A stretch of DNA of 64,000 bases from Bryoerythrophyllum caledonicum (taxonomy: Eukaryota > Streptophyta > Bryopsida > Pottiales > Pottiaceae). Below, piece by piece: positions 56,193 to 64,000 of this stretch (position 1 is the stretch's first letter; each line of letters begins with the position of its first letter). The position numbers were made by a program, and so were the translations under genes. A model generated the notes under the pieces. It saw only the letters and a list, made by a program, of their open reading frames with translations. It had not been told where the DNA came from and ran no database searches. The stretch lies in the NCBI GenBank assembly GCA_963971425.1, contig OZ020517.1:3908501-3972500 (forward strand). The letters are read 5' to 3'.

Positions 56193-58022
56193 ATGGCGAC
56201 GGAGAAGGGGATCGTAGTGGAGGTTGTGAGTGAAATTGGAACGGGAGGGTTGAAGAAAAGGATCAAACAAAAGGGTGCTACTGATGATCTACGGTGAGAG
56301 ATTTTGGACAATAAAGACATTCAAGCAGAGAAAGGTTGGGAGACTGAAACGGAGGATTATTGGATATTCAAGACATGCAATAAATACGTGAAGATGTACC
56401 ACATTGATAAACTTTAACCAAGAGTTTGCCACATAAGTCATACGACGTACTTTGCTTGCAAGCCGTGGATGTGCAAAGATGACCACTTTATTTATCGTGC
56501 GAAGGAGGTTTGGCGGGCTTTGTTTGGGAATTGCCCAAGAAGCAAAGGGTTTTTCAATTACAGCCTACTATCAATGGTATACACCGAGGTCGTGTTGAAA
56601 CAAAAGCTGGATTGGACCACGTTTCCGACTACTACACAATATCCGCTTGGGATTGGGCGAAATCAGAAGCACATTCCCGATTTATTCGATCCTGAATCGG
56701 CCTTGACTAAGGATATTTTGGAGGAATTGAAGGAAAGGCCTCGTTGGATGACCTTAGTGGATACCATGCCGCAAATACAACCTTCGGTGGAAGAGGTTGC
56801 CATTGTGATGGAGTCTGAAAAATATTTGGACATTATGGTCGACAATGTATTGTCAACTATGATCCCCAATGACACTTTGGATGAAAGGACGATAGAAGAC
56901 CCCGTACAATCGGATATTCAGAATATTGTGATGGTAGGAGGTGAAGACAATGGTAATGCGGAACGAGGGGGTAAAAATACGGATGGAGAAGAAACTGTTG
57001 TTCCAAACGTTCAAACTTTGGAAGGCATGGCACCAAAGACAATGGATGTCGGGCCAAGCACTTCAATGTGGGAAACATTGAAACCAAATTCCAATGACCC
57101 GATGATTAACAAGGGTATAATTTCCGGTATTGAAGAAATGCTTCGAACAATGCCAAACGAGGATAAGTTCAAAGAGTTGCTCGACTTGAATGTTAAGCGG
57201 ACTGAAGCGTGCGTTCAAACAAAGGAATTTGGTGTTCCAATCGAACTGCGAAGTGATTGGAGCAAGGCGGCCGAAATAAATGGAGTAGTCCTAGTGGCAT
57301 GTAATTTGATGGACACCGCCGAAATTCTTGTAGCAATGGCTCTTTCTCTTCTAGATATGACTCATGCGTTTTCACGTATAACTTCGAGTGTGCTACGAGC
57401 CGCTGCTGGCTTCAACACATTGGCTTCATATATAACGCCAATGTTAGAAGACATGATCGCGCTATTACAGAAAGTGACAGAATGGGAGAAAGAGGCCGAT
57501 AAAAATGATGCCCTTATTAGACAGCTAAAATGTTAATTGAAAGGGAACAAGAGGCAAGTGGAGGCCAGTAGGAGAGTCCTTAAAAAGATGTCAGAAAAGA
57601 TGAATGCGTCGATACCTGAGGTGGATGTGGTAGTCATTGAGGACAGCGCCAAAATTTCAAACGCATTTTTTCTTTTCAAGTTTGAACGGAATGATGTAGA
57701 GGATGCCACACCAATCAAGTCCAGCAGACCGGCCGAGCCTTCTTATGCTGAATTGGTAGCACCAGTTGGAAGTAGCCAAGTACGGCCAGAAGCGCATCGA
57801 AAAATGAAGGCAATAGTGGAATGAGAGGGAAAGATGGAATCGATGTCACAGAAGTTGGAGGTGGCAAATAAGGAGAGGGACGAGGCACAAGCCTAACTAG
57901 AAACATTGCGGAGGCCATCGAGATCAGGGGACGACACACCAATCAAAGCTAACACAATGCCTTGGTTAGGTTGGGCTCATCGCCTTGATGACAAAGTTGT
58001 CATAATGGACGGGTTAAGGTGA
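56193..58022 (+). pseudogene. Large unrecognised coiled-coil ORF, first part, with five in-frame stops
   Basis: From the ATG at 56193 one reading frame runs without a single frameshift to a TGA at 58020, interrupted by TGA 56295, TAA 56415, TAA 57534, TGA 57822 and TAA 57894. The coding sense is clear from composition: a basic N-terminus (GTGGLKKRIKQKG), a globular part with YFACKPWMCKDDHFIYRAKE and FGNCPRSKGFFNYSLLSMVY, an acidic linker, a helical stretch (TDEILV-like ILVAMALSLLDMTHAF) and a C-terminal coiled coil (QVEASRRVLKKMSEKM, QKLEVANKERDEAQA). Each stop is one C-to-T step from Gln or Arg. The protein appears to continue at 62173 beyond a 4.1-kb insertion. I do not know the family; a transposon-encoded or amplified orphan gene is likely. 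Confidence 0.6.
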
Positions 58023-58169
58023 TCGGATAGGACAAACGGACGGGCGGTCCGGACGGGACAAGCACACAGTTCGGGCCGATTGCCTGAAGTGTGCTCAGTA
58101 TTTTTTTGCAGATTAAAATTTTTTACTATCATTTACACGTCACATTCTGACCGGTCACGCCACGTTGGC

Positions 58170-59172
58170 GCTAGGGCGGGGACGTCCCCGCCCCTCCCCG
58201 CCCCTCCCCGCCCAATTTTGAAATCAACAACTTTGAATGGCCATTTCTCACTCAAATATAGTCCAAATTCAGCGTACGAGATGTTTTTTGGCATCTTAGG
58301 AAAATGTAGATGCCAAAACACACCTCAAACGCTTGATTTGGGCTATTATTGAGAGAGTTATGTCCATCCAAATTCCAAAATTAGGCCGGGAAAGGGCGGG
58401 GACATTAGGGGCGGGAACGTGAGGGCGGGAACTCAACCCTTTGAAGGTAGTAGAAGAACATAGTTGGGCAAACTCCATTCTCGCCTTGGCAAAGACCTTC
58501 CTTCTTCCCATGCGTTGGAGAACTATATTTATATTGTAAATTTAGTTTCCTTCCAACTTCTAGGGAAGGACATAGTTGCCGTGATGATTGAGGAATGCAA
58601 AGATCTTGTCATAACCAAATTTAGCACCTCTTTGCTTTAAATGGTTCCATTGGACTTGCGAAGATGAAGAAGAATAAGAACTACGGTCTTATAATGGGAC
58701 CGGCGCGAATGTAGTGTTTGTTCATTCTCTTCACTAAGCATATGGCCACGGGACATAGGCTAGTGTCTATAGAACTACTTCCCCCTCTCGAGGATAAACA
58801 CTTTTCTACTCTAGGTGCTTTCCTACACTAATTGCATAAGAGACAACCGACATGTGATCTCCCCCAAGGACTTTGTGGATTCCCATACAAAGAGGCCGTG
58901 GAATCCCCCACCATAATTGGGTAGACTATGGTGGTATTTGAATTAGAATGTTGTATTACTCTATAAACAACAAATTATTTTTGACATTTTCAAAGAAGGT
59001 AATATTCTTTGCACAAGTGAAACTTCCTTTGTTATCGATGGACAAATACCATTGAGCAATGTAGTTTAGAGGTGAAGACGTGTTTTTAAATGACTCATCT
59101 TAAGGTCATATTCAAATTTATGAAGCATAATGTCGAGTCATCCAATGTCCATATATCCCTTGTATAACAACG
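58170..59172 (+). repeat. Left arm of a 3.7-kb palindrome
   Basis: About 1 kb that is the near-perfect inverted copy of 60867-61880 (for example one mismatch in the 50 bp next to 58926). The arm contains, from outside in: a GC-rich GGGGCGGGGACG segment, a small internal palindrome around GATGTTTTTTGGCATC, a 71-codon frame on the minus strand (MGRRKVFAKARMEFAQLCSS), a 5'-truncated SINE copy in minus orientation (58680-58935) and AT-rich DNA. It ends at AACAACGCCTT. Confidence 0.9.
58680..58935 (-). mobile_element. SINE fragment inside the left palindrome arm
   Basis: Reverse complement of the SINE body and 3' tail (compare 17214-17480): CACCCAATTATGGTGGGG body, CCTCGAG and GTAGTTC tail blocks and a hairpin variant GGTCCCATTATAAGACC. 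The pol III head is missing. Confidence 0.75.
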
Positions 59173-60866
59173 CCTTAAATTTTACTTTACAAAGGAATTA
59201 CGCAACTTTACTTTACAGAGGAATTATTTAAACATGCAATGAGAGGGAAATATATAAATTCCCAAACATATGGGGTAGTGTAAGCTCTAACCACGGAGAA
59301 AATGTACAAGTTACCCAACCATAAAATTTTGCATGAGTGCCCCACAATGAATTAGGAATGTACCACTTATTAAAAAATATATTGTTTATTCCAACCCTCC
59401 AACCCTCCCATTAATTCATCTATAGACTTTCATAAAAAAATTCCCCCTTTTCATCCATTGGGAAATATTGAGAACCTAAATCAGTAGAATCTACCATTCA
59501 AATTCTGTACCTATTTTTTCCATGATATTTTGTATGTACCAATTACATAGTTCTTTGACATTATATCTGATTATATATTACTTATAACGATATTTCACAC
59601 TTTTAAAGCAATGTATGTTACATGTACTTTCTTTATAAAATTTATCCTAAGTGAATATATTTGCCCCTATTTTTTTATCGTACGAAGTTTCTATAATTTT
59701 TGCCAGTGGCCCCTTCGATATTACTTTTTTTTCCCAACTTCCCCAAAATGTGTAAACGTGTTTTATTTGGGTTAAATTGTTTTGTTACAACAAAGAAAAT
59801 ACTTTGTTTTTGGAATCTTAGAAGAAGGTAATACTCTTTATAAATAAGTATAAGGACCTGTTGTACCAACGGGGCAAGGGCTATCTCAATCCCAAGTTAT
59901 CACTTTGTTGGTAAAGCTAAGTCATCAATTGTGTGGATTTGGGTTGTGTAAGGGTGTCACTATTTAGAAATTGAGAGAATTGGGTCAAGTGAAGTTGCAA
60001 AGGTAAAGTCTTGGGGTTGATAGTGTGGGTCTTTACAATAAAAATTGAGGCTTGGGTTGAGATGGAGATTGTTTGAATAAGGTACAGTTCTACAATTGAA
60101 TCCAATGTTAAGAAGGGGCATGGGAAGATAAACAAAAAGGTTAAGAAACACATAAATAGTTTGCACGTGTTAGAGAACTAAAAGTGAAACCATTTAACAT
60201 CGATGTAAAAATAAATTCTCTATGTTCCAAATATAATACATATATGAAGAGCAACAAATATTAAAAGGAAATGTAATAGTTTCCATTTGAACATAAAGAA
60301 ATTGACATTCCCAATTTATATATACGGCATATATATAGTACAAAACAACGTCAAACTTATATTTATTTAGGAAAATAATTTCATACAAACAAAGTTCTAT
60401 CGTTATTGTATATAGACATGAGTTCTAGAAAGAAGTTAATAGATATGTTCTATATTGCTAGAAATTTTGCTAGAGCTTCTATTCACATTTATATTTTTTG
60501 TACATCTATATGTAAAATAAAAAACATTTGGTCGTGTGTCTCTCCCCTACATCCATTGCTTTTACAATAGACATGTTTAATGAGACCTTTTGAAGGTGTC
60601 ACCCTTAAAAGCAAAGCCTTTTGGAGTTTCATCTAACCTTGGCAAGGTTTAATCAATATAAAGTTAAATTGACACCATTTGGTAAGAAGTGTTGTGAAGC
60701 AACCACTTTGACTTTGGAACATTGTGGCCTTTAGAGTATGCTTTTGAATGCAACATCATTCTTTTGAGTTGAATAAGGTGATAAAGAATCATAACCCCAA
60801 CAATTTAAAAATATATATTTCAACCACCCTATGCTAATGAAGAGTAATTCGTGGATTGTTCCAAAG
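59173..60866. other. Palindrome loop, 1.7 kb, no gene recognised
   Basis: AT-rich, with only short featureless frames. I found no transposase motif and no inverted repeat inside. Confidence 0.5.
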
Positions 60867-61880
60867 GCGTTGTTATACAAGGGATATATGGACATTGGAT
60901 GACTCGACATTATGCTTCATAAATTTGAATATGACCTTAAGATGAGTCATTTAAAAACACGTCTTCACCTCTAAACTACATTGCTCAATGGTATTTGTCC
61001 ATCGATAACAAAGGAAGTTTCACTTGTGCAAAGAATATTACCTTCTTTGAAAATGTCAAAAATAATTTGTTGTTTATAGCGTAATACAACATTCTAATTC
61101 AAATACCACCATAGTCTACCCAATTATGGTGGGGGATTCCACGGCCTCTTTGTATGGGAATCCACAAAGTCCTTGGGGGAGATCACATGTCGGTTGTCTC
61201 TTATGCAATTAGTGTAGGAAAGCACCTAGAGTAGAAAAGTGTTTATCCTCGAGAGGGGGAAGTAGTTCTATAGACACTAGCCTATGTCCCGTGGCCATAT
61301 GCTTAGTGAAGAGAATGAACAAACACTACATTCGCGCCGGTCCCATTATAAGACCGTAGTTCTTATTCTTCTTCATCTTCGCAAGTCCAATGGAACCATT
61401 TAAAGCAAAGAGGTGCTAAATTTGGTTATGACAAGATCTTTGCATTCCTCAATCATCACGGCAACTATGTCCTTCCCTAGAAGTTGGAAGGAAACTAAAT
61501 TTACAATATAAATATAGTTCTCCAACGCATGGGAAGAAGGAAGGTCTTTGCCAAGGCGAGAATGGAGTTTGCCCAACTATGTTCTTCTACTACCTTCAAA
61601 GGGTTGAGTTCCCGCCCTCACGTCCCCGCCCCTAACGTCCCTGCCCCTTCCCGGCCTAATTTTGGAATCAGAAAACTTTGGATGGACATAACTCACTCAA
61701 AAATAGTCCAAACTAAGCATATGAGGTGTGTTTTGACATCTAAATTCTTTGTAGATGCCAAAAAACATCTCATATGCTTAATTTAGACTATTTTTGAGTG
61801 AGAAATGGCCATTCAAAGTTGATGATTCCTAAATTGGGCAGAGAGGGGCGGGGACCTCTCCGCCCCTGCCATTTAGAGGC
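60867..61880 (-). repeat. Right arm of the 3.7-kb palindrome
   Basis: Inverted copy of 58170-59172, starting AAGGCGTTGTTATACAAGGG. It carries the same MGRRKVFAKARMEF frame at 61529-61786 (+). A ~55-bp internal palindrome lies at 61685-61800, and direct repeats of a CCATTTAGGGGCGGGGA-type unit occur at its outer edge (61850-61955). Confidence 0.9.
61105..61370 (+). mobile_element. SINE fragment inside the right palindrome arm
   Basis: Same fragment as 58680-58935 in plus orientation, including the tail hairpin and TTCTTC end. Confidence 0.75.
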
Positions 61881-62172
61881 GGGGATGTCCCCGCCCTTAC
61901 CATTTGAGGGTGAAGATGTCCCTGCGTTTGCCATTTAGGGGCGGGGAAGTCCTCGCGTCTAATGTACCATTTCATATAGTCAACTATCCATTTTCTATAG
62001 TCTGAATCCTACATGGCAGCACGTTAGTGCATACGTGGCTGCCACATTGCGTGTTTTTTACCTTGCTGGTAAGTCAACTTTATGTTGACCATATCGGACG
62101 GGCAAGACGTCTACCGGACGGGCGAATTGGACGGACCGGCGAACCAAACGTGTGTCCAGTATGATAACTATA

Positions 62173-62790
62173 CTTCAGGAAAGGGAGACCATGGTCTCGA
62201 AAGCACAACATGATCTCAAAAAATTTGCTGCCGAATCACAAGAATCATGTGAACTCGTGGATATCTCATTGGAGAGATTCAAGAAATACATTAGACAATG
62301 AGGACATGAGCCCACAAATGTCACTATTATAGGTAATGTACCGGAGATGATGGATCGCACAAACAATCATCGGAAGGGAAAATACAATGATATTGACTGG
62401 GCTTTGAAAGTGGAGGAAGGATGGGTGCCCTTTAATATCTTCTCATCACATTTTGTGAAAACGGAGCGAAGAGTAATCCATACTTGCGACCATATCCCGA
62501 CATTCCTCAACGACAAATGCAGTTTGTGCCAAGAACATTTTGGTCCGGAGGGAGCATACACGTTGGGCCAATGTGGCCATAATTTTCATATTACTTGCAT
62601 TTCCGCAAGTTCTACGATACAATCGGTGTGTTCCATGCGTGGCTCTCCAATTGACACAAGATTCTACGAAGTGATGGAGATACAAGATGTTATGCCACCG
62701 GGGTACGAGTTCAACTGATGAAATCTCTCCATGGATTAGCTTTCGAAGAAATCCCATAACTATCGTGGCTGAGGAAAATCACATATTTTG
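62173..62790 (+). pseudogene. Unrecognised ORF, second part: coiled coil and RING-like domain
   Basis: The frame opens at 62173 with a coiled coil (ERETMVSKAQHDLKKFAAES), has one TGA at 62299, and continues to TGA at 62716. The RING-like block is CSLCQEHF, QCGHNFHITC and then CSMRGSPID: Cys-x2-Cys, Cys-x-His-x2-x-His, Cys and a last pair in which the second Cys is Arg (CGT against an expected TGT). Zinc binding at that site would be lost. After 62705 a frameshift leads to DEISPWISFRRNP, ending at another TGA near 62788. The coiled coil resembles the one that ends at 58022, supporting a single original gene split by the palindrome. Confidence 0.55.
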
Positions 62791-62796
62791 AAAAGT

Positions 62797-63549
62797 ATGT
62801 TTTCTTGTTACCAACTATACGAGGAGTATGAGATGGAATATGATCCATTTTTTTTTATGACACAAGACTATGAGGTGGAGATAAGGGCGCGAGAGATTGA
62901 AGATGGCGAGCAATAGAAGTTGTTTTCCCGCAACTTTGGGGGCCATTGGAGCACTGAGCACAGACATTTCTTCCGATTTTCTCCAAAGAGAGCTGAGAGG
63001 AGAGAAGATGGTTTGTGGCATGAGGTACATGATGGCATTGAGTTGGGAGATGAGTACAAGAAGCATAATTGTACTTTGGTTGGAAGAGCCCTAGTCTTTG
63101 CAAAGTTGGAAGAGGCCGCAAAACTACAGTGTTCAACGAAAGAGGCTTCTTTTTAAGACGTAGAATGTTCTTACTGGGATGCGGTGCAAACATTTAATAG
63201 GAGGATAGGGGACATCATTGGCTATTGGCGGAATGTGCTACAGAAGTCCCAAGGAGAATTATTGGTGTCATTCCGAGAGAATGATGCTTTTGTGAACAAG
63301 ATGGTCGAACGAATTGAGAAGGCCATGGAAATCTTTGCGGTGAAGGAGGTAGATCCTGGCAGAAAACGGAAGACGGATGATGGCAATGACATCGACGATA
63401 GTTGGGGGTCGGAGATGCATAGGAAAATTGCAGCTATAGATCGAGAGTACGAAGACGGGGGAAGGATTGTCAGGCCAAGCCAGAGACCGCGGACTCGTAG
63501 TAACACACGAACGGATGATACGAACGAGCCTTCTTCTTCAAGGCAGTAG
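62797..63549 (+). pseudogene. Unrecognised ORF, third part: basic C-terminal region
   Basis: One frame from about 62797 to TAG at 63547-63549, broken by TAG at 62914 and TAA at 63154, both one C-to-T step from Gln. It reads YEEYEMEYDPFFFMTQD, NFGGHWSTEHRHFFRFSPKR, ELGDEYKKHNCTLVGRA, then a helical part (GYWRNVLQKSQGELLVSFR) and a basic, disordered tail (DPGRKRKTDDG, RPSQRPRTRSNTRTDD). No known domain. It may be the end of the same gene as 56193 and 62173 or an adjacent one. Confidence 0.5.
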
Positions 63550-64000
63550 AATGGGGTAGATGAACTTAAAGCTTAGCGTAGTTGTTGTTGAAGGATTGGT
63601 GTGGCAAGAAGTTGGAAGCATGCCGTGGTCGGGCATACTTTTTGAAATAAAGGTTTACAATTTGTAAGATATATTGTCCACTTGTTAATTCTTCAATAGT
63701 ATGTGGATGTTAGAAATGTTGTAGTGCATCAGATGAATGCAAAGCAGTGAAATAAATAGAAGTTTGCAAACTCGAAGTACATTTGGTACACAACAAATAT
63801 GTCATGTTTAAGTAATTTATAGGGGATGGTTAAATCCGACACAAAACACAAGACAATAGAATAGCAACAGAAATGGATATAAAAGTTGTGCATATATGAA
63901 ATATTTTTATTCATATTCGGAATAAATCCAAAAATCAATTGAGACAATAGAAGCTTTCAATGCATCCGCGGTACCACTATGAAGTTCCATGCACTTGAAC
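63550..64000. other. 3' flank, no feature recognised
   Basis: AT-rich DNA after the last ORF, up to the window edge; nothing supportable. Confidence 0.4.

Noticed and set aside
56193..58022. Stop-codon reassignment or RNA editing rescuing the ORF
   Set aside because: The intact core genes in the window use standard stops, and U-to-C editing is an organellar process; decay by C-to-T mutation is simpler.
61529..61786. MGRRKVFAKARMEF... ORF, present in both palindrome arms
   Set aside because: Duplication is due to the palindrome; the frame runs into a GC-rich repeat and an internal hairpin and has no recognisable domain.

Overview
The window is plant nuclear DNA. Intact genes carry GT-AG introns (plus one GC-AG), the protein families are plant ones (KUP/HAK/KT potassium transporter, strictosidine-synthase-like protein), degenerate TTTAGGG-type repeats occur, and most of the rest is decayed transposon sequence. 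Compact introns (about 75 to 1,035 bp) together with transposon classes that are scarce in flowering plants (a LINE with a restriction-like endonuclease, a Tc1/mariner fold-back, TTAA-flanked elements) make me favour a non-seed land plant such as a bryophyte or lycophyte. That placement is inference.

Layout. 1-382: 3' end of a strictosidine-synthase-like gene (+). 1.6-9.05 kb: two small minus-strand genes whose upstream regions are about 200-bp copies of each other (1991-2192 and 8851-9052). Between them lie a LINE 3' end, a TTAA-type element and a 1,519-bp Tc1/mariner fold-back. 9.05-17.5 kb: a broken Ty3/gypsy polyprotein (-), a SWIM-type remnant, a second LINE copy, a 1,151-bp TTAA element and a tRNA-type SINE. 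17.8-32.3 kb is the gene-rich core: a complete nine-exon KUP transporter (+, 806 aa by my splicing), a single-exon TPR/SET protein (-, 749 aa) and a complete sixteen-exon Xaa-Pro aminopeptidase (-, 674 aa). 33-38 kb: a small TIR element and a 3.8-kb CACTA element. 38.9-51 kb: a LINE-like remnant, a small coiled-coil membrane gene with a frameshift, a 20-bp tandem array, a DUF659/hAT transposase pseudogene, a protein-kinase pseudogene and the longest LINE copy (RNase H, zinc knuckle, endonuclease). 51-55.8 kb: more TTAA elements and AT-rich repeats. 55.8-63.6 kb: a large unrecognised coiled-coil/RING-like coding region, kept in one long frame but full of nonsense codons, split by a 3.7-kb palindrome.

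How the parts work together. The core genes are ordinary housekeeping functions (K+ transport, lysine methylation or a related SET role, proline-peptide turnover) with no sign of an operon or cluster. The striking content is the mobile DNA. A LINE family with RNase H plus a PD-(D/E)XK-type endonuclease shares its 3' stem-loop and CTT-rich tail with a SINE, which suggests the SINE uses the LINE machinery. Several unrelated-looking elements end in TTAA|CCC...GGG|TTAA, the hallmark of piggyBac-type transposition. In the decaying ORFs nearly all stop codons can be explained by single C-to-T changes in Gln or Arg codons, as expected for silenced, cytosine-methylated DNA. All splice models and family assignments come from reading the sequence; no alignment or database search was run.
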